64,000 bases of DNA from Hydractinia symbiolongicarpus (Eukaryota > Cnidaria > Hydrozoa > Anthoathecata > Hydractiniidae). The notes beneath the pieces were generated by a model. It was not told the origin of the DNA and searched no databases. It saw only the letters and a program-made list of their open reading frames with translations. The number at the start of each line of letters is the position of its first letter. The stretch's first letter is position 1. Shown here piece by piece: positions 26,963 through 38,499 of the stretch. Both the position numbers and the translations under genes were made by a program. The stretch lies in assembly GCF_029227915.1 (NCBI RefSeq), contig NC_079878.1, forward strand, positions 4,032,001 through 4,096,000, in the 5' to 3' direction.

Positions 26963-27883
26963 TAGTCACATCGGAAAAAAATTACTTAATACATGTTGGT
27001 TCGAATATATGACGCCAGCGTTGTAACTCAAACGAATTGACACCGTTAGAAAGTCAACGAAAATTAGTTTTTAAAATTGTCTCTATTTCTTCAGCGCGAA
27101 CTAATGGCTGGGATTGGTCCCACAGTAAAAGATGACATATTTAACTTAATTTTTAGATAAAACGCTACCACAGTGCCCAGTGCAATCGCTGAGTTCAAGC
27201 AATTAAGTCAAATTAAGAAGAATGTTACTTCTTGTAGTATAACTGTCTCATTTATCACATTTTTAAGGTCAAAGTCCAAATCAGTTCAATTAAGTCCCAC
27301 AGTCAATCGTCTCACTGTTAAAAGCGATGCAACCTAGTAATATCAGAATACTTTCGCTAAATACATGTTGGTACGAATATGTGACGCAGCCGTTGTAACT
27401 CAAACGGATTGATGCCGCCAAGAAGTCGATGAAATGTAGTTTTTGAAAATGTCTCTATTTCTTCAGCGCGTGCTAACGGCCAGGATTAGTCCCACAGTAA
27501 AAAAAGACTTATTTAACTTCATATTTATATAAAACTCTACCACAGCGCCCAGTGCAATCGCTGAGTTCCTGCAATCAAGTCAAATTAAGAAGAATGTTAC
27601 TTCTTGTAGTCAAACTGGCTCATTTATCACATTTTTAAGGTCAAAGTGCTAACGGCCACGATTAGTCCCACAGTAAAAAAAGACTTATTAATCTAAATTT
27701 TTAAATAAAGCACTACCACAGAGCGTAGTGTACTCGCTGAATTCCAGCAATCATGTCGAATTAAGAAGAATGGTATTTCTCGGAGTGCAATTGGCTCATT
27801 TATCGAGTTTACAAGGTCACAGTCCAGAATCAGTTCAATTAAGTCCCACAGTCAATCGTTTCACTGTTAAAAGCGATGCAACT
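26963..27883. repeat. 921-bp out-of-phase tandem repeat, copy 1 (contains a 549-bp unit)
   Basis: This block comprises one 372-bp unit of the GACGCCAGCG type (26963) and one 549-bp unit (27335). In the long unit the sequence runs to AAGGTCAAAGT at 27647 and then jumps back about 176 bp in phase to GCTAACGGCCACGATTAG. Normal units have GTCAAAGTCCAAA at the first place and CGCGTGCTAACGGCCAGG at the second, so the two sides share only GT at the join. The variant GGCCACGATTAG and the odd CTTGTAGTATAACTG at 27235 also mark this block. Confidence 0.94.
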
Positions 27884-28804
27884 TAGTCACATCGGAAAAA
27901 AATTACTTAATACATGTTGGTTCGAATATATGACGCCAGCGTTGTAACTCAAACGAATTGACACCGTTAGAAAGTCAACGAAAATTAGTTTTTAAAATTG
28001 TCTCTATTTCTTCAGCGCGAACTAATGGCTGGGATTGGTCCCACAGTAAAAGATGACATATTTAACTTAATTTTTAGATAAAACGCTACCACAGTGCCCA
28101 GTGCAATCGCTGAGTTCAAGCAATTAAGTCAAATTAAGAAGAATGTTACTTCTTGTAGTATAACTGTCTCATTTATCACATTTTTAAGGTCAAAGTCCAA
28201 ATCAGTTCAATTAAGTCCCACAGTCAATCGTCTCACTGTTAAAAGCGATGCAACCTAGTAATATCAGAATACTTTCGCTAAATACATGTTGGTACGAATA
28301 TGTGACGCAGCCGTTGTAACTCAAACGGATTGATACCGCCAAGAAGTCGATGAAATGTAGTTTTTGAAAATGTCTCTATTTCTTCAGCGCGTGCTAACGG
28401 CCAGGATTAGTCCCACAGTAAAAAAAGACTTATTTAACTTCATATTTATATAAAACTCTACCACAGCGCCCAGTGCAATCGCTGAGTTCCTGCAATCAAG
28501 TCAAATTAAGAAGAATGTTACTTCTTGTAGTCAAACTGGCTCATTTATCACATTTTTAAGGTCAAAGTGCTAACGGCCACGATTAGTCCCACAGTAAAAA
28601 AAGACTTATTAATCTAAATTTTTAAATAAAGCACTACCACAGAGCGTAGTGTACTCGCTGAATTCCAGCAATCATGTCGAATTAAGAAGAATGGTATTTC
28701 TCGGAGTGCAATTGGCTCATTTATCGAGTTTACAAGGTCACAGTCCAGAATCAGTTCAATTAAGTCCCACAGTCAATCGTTTCACTGTTAAAAGCGATGC
28801 AACT
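27884..28804. repeat. 921-bp out-of-phase tandem repeat, copy 2 (contains a 549-bp unit)
   Basis: This is a tandem copy of 26963-27883, including the same off-register join (at 28568), GGCCACGATTAG and GTAGTATAACTG. The only difference I noticed is GATACCGCC here against GATGCCGCC near 27412. The join therefore formed once and was then duplicated as part of a 921-bp unit that is not a multiple of 373. This makes it a new repeat period, and its near identity suggests a very recent duplication. Confidence 0.94.
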
Positions 28805-31800
28805 TAGTCACATCGGAAAGAAATCACTAAATACATGTTGGTACGAATATGTGACGCAACCGTTGTAACTCAAACGGATTAACACCGTTAGAAAGTCAAT
28901 GAAATGTAGTTTTTGAAACTGTCTCTTGTTCTTCAGTGCGAACTAACGGCTGGGATTGGTCCCACAGTAAAAATTGACTTATTTAACTTAATTTTTAAAT
29001 AAAACGCTACCACAGTGCCCAGTGCAATCGCTGAGTTCCAGCAATTAAGTCAAATTAAGAAGAATGTTACTTCTTGTAGTCAAACTGGCTCATTTATCAC
29101 ATTTTTAAGGTCAAAGTCCAAAATCAGTTCAATTAAGTCCCACAGTCAATCGTCTCACTGTTAAAAGCGATGCAACCTAGTAATATCAGAATACTATCGC
29201 TAAATACATGTTGGTACGAATATGTGAGGCAACCGTTGTAACTCAAACGGATTGATACCGCCAAGAAGTCGATGAAGTGTAGTTTTTGAGAATGTCTCCA
29301 TTTCCTCAGCACGTGCTAACGGCCAGGATTAGTCCCACAGTAAAAAAAGACTTATTTATCTAAATTTTTAAATAAAGCACTACCACAGAGCCTAGTGTAC
29401 TCGCTGAATTCCAGCAATCATGTCGAATTAAGAAGAATGGTATTCCTTGGAGTCCAATTGGCTCATTTATCGAGTTTACAAGTTCACAGTCCAGAATCAG
29501 TTTAATTAAGTCCCACAGTCAATCGTTTCACTGTTAAAAGCGATGCAACTTAGTCACATCGGAAAGAAATCACTAAAAACATGTTGGTACGAATATGCGA
29601 CGCAATCGTTGGAACTCAAACGGATTAACACCGTTAGAAAGTGAATGAAATGTAGTTTTTGAAACTGTCTCTATTTCTTCAGTGCAAACTAACGGCTGGG
29701 ATTGGTCCCACAGTAATAAATGACATATTTAACTTAATTTTTAAATAAAACGCTACCACAGTGCCCAGTGCAATCGCTGAGTTGCAGTAATTAAGTCAAA
29801 TTAAGAAGAATGTTACTTCTTGTAGTCAAACTGGCTCATTTATCACATTTTTAAGGTCAAAGTCCAAAATCAGTTCAATTAAGTCCCACAGTCAATCGTT
29901 TCACTGTTAAAAGCGATGCAACTTAGTCACATCGGAAAGAAATCACTAAATACATGTTGGTACGAATATGCGACGCAATCGTTGGAACTCAAACGGATTA
30001 ACACCATTAGAAAGTCAATGAAATGTAGTTTTTAAAAATGTCTCTATTTCTTCAGCGCGTGCTAACGGCCAGGATTAGTCCCACAGTAAAAAAAGACTTA
30101 TTTAACTTCATATTTATATAAAACTCTACCACAGCGCCCAGTGCAATCGCTGAGTTCCTGCAATCAAGTCAAATTAGGAAGAATGATATTTCTTGTAGAC
30201 AAACTGGCTCACTTATAACATTTATCAGGTCACACTCCAAAGTTACTTCAATTAAGTCCCACAGTCAATCGTTTCACTGTTAAAGGCGATGCAACCTAGT
30301 AGTATCAGAATACTATCGCTAAATACATGTTGGTACGAATATGTGACGCAACCGTTGTAACTCAAACGGATTGATACCGCCAGAAGTCGATGAAGTGTAG
30401 TTTTTGAGAATCTCTCTATTTCTTCAGCGCGTGCTAACGGCCAGGATTAGTCCCACAGTAAAAAAAGACTTACTTATCTAAATTTTTAAATAAAGCACTA
30501 CCACAGAGCCTAGTGTACTCGCTGAATTCCAGCAATCATGTCGAATAAGAGGAATGGTATTCCTCGGAGGCCAATTGGCTCAATTATGGCATTTAGAAGG
30601 TCACAGTCCAGAATCAGTTCAATTAAGTCACACAGTCAATCGTTTCACTGTTAAAAGCGATGCAACCTAGTAATATCAGAATACTATCGCTAAATACATG
30701 TTGGTACGAATATGTGAGGCAACCGTTGTAACTCAAACGGATTATTACCGACAAGAAGTCGATGAAGTTTAGTTTTTGAGAATGTCTCCATTTCTTCAGC
30801 GCGTGCTAACGGCCAGGATTAGTCCCACAGTAAAAAAAACCTTATTTATCAAAATTTTTAAATAAAGCACTACCACAGAGCCTAGTTTACTCGCTGAATT
30901 CCAGCAATCATGTCGAATGAAGAGGAATGGTATTCCTTGGAGTCCAATTGGCTCATTTATCGAGTTAACAAGGTCACAGTCCAAAATCAGTTCAATTAAG
31001 TCCCACAGTCAATCGTTTCACTGTTAAGAGCGATGCAACTTAGTCACATCGGAAAAAAGTCAGTAAATAAATGTTGGTACGAATATGTGACACAACCGTT
31101 GTAACTCAAACGGATTGACACCGTTAGAAAGTCAACGAAAATTAGTTTTTAAAATTGTCTCTATTTCTTCAGCGCGAACTAATGGCTGGGATTGGTCCCA
31201 CAGTAAAGAATGACTTATTTAACTTAATTTTTAAATAAAACTCTACCACAGCGCCCAGTGCAATCGCTGAGTTCCAGCAATCAAGTCAAATTAAGAAGAA
31301 TGATATTTCTTGTAGACAAACTGGCTCATTTATAACATTTATCAGGTCACACTCCAAAGTTAGTTCAATTAAGTCCCACAGTCAATCGTTTCACTGTTAA
31401 AGGCGATGCAACCTAGTAATATCAGAATACTATCGCTAAATACATGTTGGTACGAATATGTGAAGCAACCGTTGCAACTCAAACGGATTAACACCGTTAG
31501 AAAGTCAATGAAATGTAGTTTTTGAAACTGTCTCTATTTCTTCAGCGCGAACTTATGGCTGGGATTGGTCCCACAGTAAAAAATGACTTTTTTATTTAAA
31601 TTTTTAAAGGAAGTGCTGCCACAGCGCCCAGTGTAATCGCTGAGTTCCGGCAATCATGTCAATTTAAGAAGAATGGTATTCCTTGGAGCCCAATTGGCTC
31701 ATTTATCGAGTTTACAAGGTCACAGTCCAGAATCAGTTCAATTAAGTCCCACAGTCAATCGTTTCACTGCTAAAAACGATGCAACTTAGTCACATCGGAA

Positions 31801-33278
31801 AAAAATTACTTAATACATGTTGGTTCGAATATATGACGCCAGCGTTGTAACTCAAACGGATTGACACCGTTAGAAAGTCAACGAAAAGTAGTTTTTAAAA
31901 TTGTCTCTATTTCTTCAGCGCGAACTAATGGCTGGGATTGGTCCCACAGTAAAGAATGACTTATTTAACTTAATTTTTAAATAAAACTCCACCACAGCGC
32001 CCAGTGCAATCGCTGAGTTCCAGCAATCAAGTCAAATTAAGAAGAATTAAATTTCTTGTAGACAAACTGGCTCATTTATAACATTTATCAGGTCACACTC
32101 CAAAGTTAGTTCAATTAAGTCCCACAGTCAATCGTTTCATTGTTAAAGGCGATGCAACCTAGTAATATCAGAATACTATCGCTAAATACATGTTGGTACA
32201 AATATGTGACGCAACCGTTGTAACTCAAACGGATTGATACCGCCAAGAAGTCGATGAAGTATAGTTTTTGAGAATGTCTCTATTTCTTCAGCGCGTGCTA
32301 ACGGCCAGGATTAGTCCCACAGTAAAAAAAGACTTATTAATCTAAATTTTTAAATAAAGCACTATCACAGAGCGTAGTGTACTCGCTGAATTCCAGCAAT
32401 CATGTCGAATTAAGAAGAATGGTATTCCTCGGAGCCCAATTGGCACAATTATGCCATTTAGAAGGTCACAGTCCAGAATCAGTTCAATTAAGTCCCACAG
32501 TCAATCGTTTCACTGTTAAAAGCGATGCAACTTAGTCACATCGGAAAGAAATCACTAAATACATGTTGGTACGAATATGTGACGCAACCGTTGTAACTCA
32601 AACGGATTAACACCGTTAGAAAGTCAATGAAATGTAGTTTTTGAAACTGTCTCTATTTCTTCAGCGCGAACTAATGGCTGGGATTGGTCCCACAGTAAAG
32701 AATGACTTATTTAACTTAATTTTTAAATAAAACTCTACCACAGCGCCAAGTGCAATCGCTGAGTTCCAGCAATCAAGTCAAATTAAGAAGAATGATTTTT
32801 CTTGTAGACAAACTGGCTCATTTATAACATTTATCAGGTCACACTCCAAAGTTAGTTCAATTAAGTCCCACAGTCAATCGTTTCACTGTTAAAGGCTATG
32901 CAACCTAGTAATATCAGAATACTATCGCTAAATACATGTTGGTACGAATTTGTGAAGCAACCGTTGCAACTCAAACGGATTAACACCGTTAGAAAGTCAA
33001 TGAAATGTAGTTTTTGAAACTGTCTCTATTTCTTCAGCGCGAACTTATGGCTGGGATTGGTCCCACAGTAAAAAATGACTTTTTTATTTAAATTTTTAAA
33101 TAAAGCACAACCACAGAGCCTAGTGTACTCGCTGAATTCCAGCAATAAAGTCGAATTAAGAAGAATGGTATTCCTTGGAGTCCAATTGGCTCATTTATCG
33201 AGTTTACAAGGTCACAGTCCAGAATCAGTTCAATTAAGTCCCACAGTCAAACGTTTCAATGTTAAAAGCGATGCAACT
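28805..33278. repeat. Mixed satellite units, transition to right-hand domain
   Basis: Twelve units start at 28805, 29178, 29551, 29924, 30297, 30668, 31041, 31414, 31787, 32160, 32533 and 32906. The unit at 30297 is 371 bp (losses in CCGCCAGAAGTCG and TCGAATAAGAGG). GAAGCAACCGTTGCAACTC occurs at 31414 and 32906, four units apart, and stretches around 31200-31600 and 32690-33090 match at that spacing. From about 31580 the variant ACTTTTTTATTTAAATTTTT with AAAGGAAGTGCTGCC appears for the first time; it becomes common further right. Nothing but satellite is visible. Confidence 0.85.
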
Positions 33279-34770
33279 TAGTAATATCCGAATACTATCG
33301 CTAAATACATTTAGGGACGAATATGTGACGCAACCGTTGTAACTCAAACGGATTGATACCGCCAAGAAGTCGATGAAGTGTAGTTTTTAAGAATGTCTCT
33401 ATTTCTTCAGCGCGTGCTAACGGCCAGGATTAGTCCCACAGTAAAAAAAGACTTATTTAACTTAATTTTTAAATAAAACTCTACCACAGCGCCCAGTGCA
33501 ATCGCTGAGTTCCAGCAATCAAGTCAAACTAGAAAGAATGATATTTCTTGTAGACAAACTGGATCATTTAAAACATTTATCAGGTCACACTCCAAAGTTA
33601 GTTAAATTAAGTCCCACAGTCAATCGTTTCAATGTTAAAGGCGATGCAACCTAGTAATATCAGAATACTATCGCTAAATACATGTTGGTACGAATATGTG
33701 ACGCAATCATTGTAACTCAAACGGATTGATACCGCCAAGAAGTCGATGAAGTGTAGTTTTTGAGAATGTCTCTATTTCTTCAGCGCGTGCTAACGGCCAG
33801 GATTAGTCCCACAGTAAAAAAAGACTTATTAATCTAACTTTTTAAATAAAGCACTACCACAGAGCGTAGTGTACTCGCTGAATTCCAGCAATCATGTCGA
33901 ATTAAGAAGAATGGTATTCCTCGGAGTCCAATTGGCTCATTTATCGAGTTTACAAGGTCACAGTCCAGAATCAGTTCAATTAAGTCCCACAGTCAAACGT
34001 TTCAATGTTAAAAGCGATGCAACTTAGTAATATCCGAATACTATCGCTAAATACATTTAGGGACGAATATGTGACGCAACCGTTGTAACTCAAACGGATT
34101 GATACCGCCAAGAAGTCGATGAAGTGTAGTTTTTAAGAATGTCTCTATTTCTTCAGCGCGTGCTAACGGCCAGGAATAGTCCCACAGTAAAAAAAGACTT
34201 ATTTAACTTAATTTTTAAATGAAACTCTACCACAGCGCCCAGTGCAATCGCTGAGTTCCAGCAATCACGTCAAACTAGAAAGAATGATATTTCTTGTAGA
34301 CAAACTGGATCATTTAAAACATTTATCAGGTCACACTCCAAAGTTAGTTAAATTAAGTCCCACAGTCAATCGTTTCACTGTTAAAGGCGATGCAACCTAG
34401 TAATATCAGAATACTATCGCTAAATACATGTTGGTACGAATATGTGACGCAATCATTGTAACTCAAACGGATTGATACCGCCAAGAAGTCGATGAAGTGT
34501 AGTTTTTGAGAATGTCTCTATTTCTTCAGCGCGTGCTAACGGCCAGGATTAGTCCCACAGTAAAAAAAGACTTATTAATCTAAATTTTTAAATAAAGCAC
34601 TACCACAGAGCGTAGTGTACTCGCTGAATTCCAGCAATCATGTCGAATTAAGAAGAATGGTATTCCTCGGAGTCCAATTGGCTCATTTATCGAGTTTACA
34701 AGGTCACAGTCCAGAATCAGTTCAATTAAGTCCCACAGTCAATCGTTTCACTGTTAAAAGCGATGCAACT
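33279..34770. repeat. Two-unit (746-bp) tandem repeat with ACATTTAGGGAC units
   Basis: Units at 33279 and 34025 carry TAGTAATATCCG and ACATTTAGGGACGAATATG. Each is followed by a TAGTAATATCAG unit (33652, 34398) ending in the GGTATTCCTCGG variant. The copies differ by a few bases, including CAGGAATAG against CAGGATTAG, TAAATGAAACTC against TAAATAAAACTC, and CAATCACGTC against CAATCAAGTC. The second copy has a later relative at 49690-50435 that shares TAAATGAAACTC and CAATCACGTC. These are the first units in the window whose ACATGTTGGTAC motif is destroyed. Confidence 0.9.
33307..33326. other. Dyad 1 position, broken ACATTTAGGGAC form
   Basis: Here the offset-28 segment reads ACATTTAGGGACGAATATGT, which has no useful inverted symmetry. 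The same form is in eleven units, at 33279, 34025, 36262, 38127, 39619, 41111, 42976, 44468, 45587, 47079 and 51925, all in the right half of the window. The surrounding TAGTAATATCCG context is shared, so this is one subfamily and not repeated mutation. Confidence 0.8.
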
Positions 34771-36634
34771 TAGTCACATCGGAAAGAAATCACTAAATAC
34801 ATGTTGGTACGAATATGCGACGCAATCTTTGGAACTCAAACGGATTAACACCGTTAGAAAGTCAATGAAATGTAGTTTTTGAAACTGTCTCTATTTCTTC
34901 AGGGCAAACTAACGGCTGGGATTGGTCTCACAGTAATAAATGACATATTTAACTTAATTTTTAAAAAAAGCGCTACCACAGTGCCCAGTGCAATCGCTGA
35001 GTTCCAGCAATTAAGTCAAATAAGAAGAATGTTACTTCTTGTGGTCAAACTGGCTCATTTATCACATTTTTAAGGTCAAAGTCCAAAATCAGTTCAATTA
35101 AGTCCCACAGTCAATCGTCTCACTGTTAAAAGCGATGCAACCTAGTTATATCAGAATACTATCGCTAAATACATGTTGGTACAAATATGTGACGCAACCG
35201 TTGTAACTCAAACTGATTGATACCGCCAAGAAGTCGATGAAATGTAGTTTTTGAGAATGTCTCTATTTCTTCAGCGCGTGCTAACGGCCAGGATTAGTCC
35301 CACAGTAAAAAAAGACTTATTTAACTTAATTTTTAAATAAAACTCTACCACAGCGCCCAGTGCAATCGCTGAGTTCCAGCAATCAAGTCAAATTAGAAAG
35401 AATGATATTTCTTGTAGACAAACTGGATCATTTATAACATTTATCAGGTCACACTCCAAAGTTAGTTCAATTAAGTCCCACAGTCAATCGTTTCACTGTT
35501 AAAGGCGATGCAACCTAGTAATATCAGAATACTATCGCTAAATACATGTTGGTACGAACATGTGACGCAATCATTGTAACTCAAACGGATTGATACCGCC
35601 AAGAAGTCGATGAAGTGTAGTTTTTGAGAATCTCTCTATTTCTTCAGCGCGTGCTAACGGCCAGGATTAGTCCCACAGTAAAAAAAGACTTATTAATCTA
35701 AATTTTTAAATAAAGCACTATCACAGAGCGTAGTGTACTCGCTGAATTCCAGCAATCATGTCGAATTAAGAAGAATGGTATTCCTCGGAGCCCAATTGGC
35801 ACAATTATGCCATTTAGAAGGTCACAGTCCAGAATCAGTTCAATTAAGTCCCACAGTCAATCATTTCACTGTTAAAAGCGATGCAACTTAGTCACATCGG
35901 AAAGAAATCACTAAATACATGTTGGTACGAATATGTGACGCAACCGTTGTAACTCAAACGGATTAACACCGTTAGAAAGTCAATGAAATGTAGTTTTTGA
36001 AACTGTCTCTTGTTCTTCAGTGCGAACTAACGGCCAGGATTAGTCCCACATTAAAAAAAGACTTATTTATCTAAATTTTTAAATAAAGCACTACCACAGA
36101 GCCTAGTGTACTCGCTGAATTCCAGCAATAATGTCGAATTAAGAAGAATGGCATTCCTTGGAGTCCAATTGGCTCATTTATCGAGTTTACAAGGTCACAG
36201 TCCAGAATCAGTTCAATTAAGTCCCACAGTCAAACGTTTCATTGTTAAAAGCGATGCAACTTAGTAATATCCGAATACTATCGCTAAATACATTTAGGGA
36301 CGAATATGTGACGCAACCGTTGTAACTCAAACGGATTGAAACCGTTAGAAAGTCAATGAAATGTAGTTTTTGAAATTGTCTCTATTTTTTCAGCGCGAAC
36401 TTATGGCTGGGATTGGTCCCACAGTAAAAAAATACTTTTTTATTTAAATTTTTAAAGGAAGTGCTACCACAGCGCCTAGTGTAATCGCTGAGTTCCGGCA
36501 ATCATGTCAAATTAAGAAGAATGGTATTCCTTGGAGCCCAATTGGCTGATTTATCGCATTTACAAGGTCACAGTCAAGAATCAGTTCAATTAAGTCCCAC
36601 AGTCAATCGTTTCACTGTTAAAAGCGATGCAACT
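34771..36634. repeat. Five-unit (1864-bp) higher-order repeat, family 2, copy 1
   Basis: Unit order is 34771 (GCGACGCAATC, AATTTTTAAAAAAAGCG), 35143 (TAGTTATATCAG), 35516 (GAACATGTGACGC; CACAATTATGCC), 35889 (CTCTTGTTCTTC; CCCACATTAAAA) and 36262 (ACATTTAGGGAC; TTTAAAGGAAG). The same order follows at 36635-38499 and again at 50436-52297. The first unit is one base short (AAATAAGAAGAATG). Differences from copy 2 are few, for example GGTCTCACAG near 34925 and CTTGTGGTC near 35039. Confidence 0.9.
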
Positions 36635-38499
36635 TAGTCACATCGGAACGAAATCACTAAATACATGTTGGTACGAATATGCGACGCAATCGTTGGAACT
36701 CAAACGGATTAACACCGTTAGAAAGTCAATGAAATGTAGTTTTTGAAACTGTCTCTATTTCTTCAGTGCAAACTAACGGCTGGGATTGGTCCCACAGTAA
36801 TAAATGACATATTTAACTTAATTTTTAAAAAAAGCGCTACCACAGTGCCCAGTGCAATCGCTGAGTTCCAGCAATTAAGTCAAATTAAGAAGAATGTTAC
36901 TTCTTGTAGTAAAACTGGCTCATTTATCACATTTTTAAGGTCAAAGTCCAAAATCAGTTCAATTAAGTCCCACAGTCAATCGTCTCACTGTTAAAAGCGA
37001 TGCAACCTAGTTATATCAGAATACTATCGCTAAATACATGTTGGTACCAATATGTGACGCAACTGTTGTAACTCAAACTGATTGATACCGCCAAGAAGTC
37101 GATGAAATGTAGTTTTTGAGAATGTCTCTATTTCTTCCGCGCGTGCTAACGGCCAGGATTAGTCCCACAGTAAAAAAAGACTTATTTAACTTAATTTTTA
37201 AATAAAACTCTACCACAGCGCCCAGTGCAATCGCTGAGTTCCAGCAATCAATTCAAATTAGAAAGAATGATATTTCTTGTAGACAAACTGGATCATTTAT
37301 AACATTTATCAGGTCACACTCCAAAGTTAGTTCAATTAAGTCCCACAGTCAATCGTTTCACTGTTAAAGGCGATGCAACCTAGTAATATCAGAATACTAT
37401 CGCTAATAACATGTTGGTACGAACATGTGACGCAATCATTGTAACTCAAACGGATTGATACCGCCAAGAAGTCGACGAAGTGTAGTTTTTGAGAATCTCT
37501 CTATTTCTTCAGCGCGTGCTAACGGCCAGGATTAGTCCCACAGTAAAAAAAGACTTATTAATCTAAATTTTTAAATAAAGCACTATCACAGAGCGTAGTG
37601 TACTCGCTGAATTCCAGCAATCATGTCGAATTAAGAAGAATGGTATTCCTCGGAGCCCAATTGGCACAATTATGCCATTTAGAAGGTCACAGTCCAGAAT
37701 CAGTTCAATTAAGTCCCACAGTCAATCATTTCACTGTTAAAAGCGATGCAACTTAGTCACATCGGAAAGAAATCACTAAATACAAGTTGGTACGAATATG
37801 TGACGCAACCGTTTTAACTCAAACGGATTAACACCGTTAGAAAGTCAATGAAATGTAGTTTTTGAAACTGTCTTTTGTTCTTCAGTGCGAACTAACGGCC
37901 AGGATTAGTCCCACATTAAAAAAAGACTTATTTATCTAAATTTTTAAATAAAGCACTACCACAGAGCCTAGTGTACTCGCTGAATTCCAGCAATAATGTC
38001 GAATTAAGAAGAATGGCATTCCTTGGAGTCCAATTGGCTCATTTATCGAGTTTACAAGGTCACAGTCCAGAATCAGTTCAATTAAGTCCCACAGTCAAAC
38101 GTTTCATTGTTAAAAGCGATGCAACTTAGTAATATCCGAATACTATCGCTAAATACATTTAGGGACGAATATGTGACGCAACCGTTGTAACTCAAACGGA
38201 TTGAAACCGTTAGAAAGTCAATGAAATGTAGTTTTTGAAATTGTCTCTATTTTTTCAGCGCGAACTTATGGCTGGGATTGGTCCCACAGTAAAAAATTAC
38301 TTTTTTATTTAAATTTTTAAAGGAAGTGCTACCACAGCGCCTAGTGTAATCGCTGAGTTCCGGCAATCATGTCAAATTAAGAAGAATGGTATTCCTTGGA
38401 GCCCAATTGGCTGATTTATCGCATTTACAAGGTCACAGTCAAGAATCAGTTCAATTAAGTCCCACAGTCAATCGTTTCACTGTTAAAAGCGATGCAACT
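36635..38499. repeat. Five-unit (1865-bp) higher-order repeat, family 2, copy 2
   Basis: This tandem copy of 34771-36634 has units at 36635, 37008, 37381, 37754 and 38127. It carries private marks TTGGTACCAATATG (37036), CAATTCAAATTAG (about 37250), CTAATAACATG (about 37404) and ATACAAGTTGG (about 37781). The same marks are present in the distant copy at 50436, so copy 2, not copy 1, is the closer relative of that block. Its last two units also begin the nine-unit family of the next region. Confidence 0.9.

Noticed and set aside
26963-28804. Assembly artefact as the sole explanation of the 921-bp repeats
   Set aside because: It cannot be excluded from sequence alone, but the two copies differ by at least one base (about 27412), and the join carries its own linked changes (GGCCACG, GTAGTATAACTG), which favours a real event. 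Kept as a finding with a read-level test.
33307-33326. TTAGGG as telomeric or interstitial telomere repeat
   Set aside because: It is a single hexamer inside ACATTTAGGGAC, once per unit in one subfamily, never in tandem. It arose by change of the normal ACATGTTGGTAC segment.
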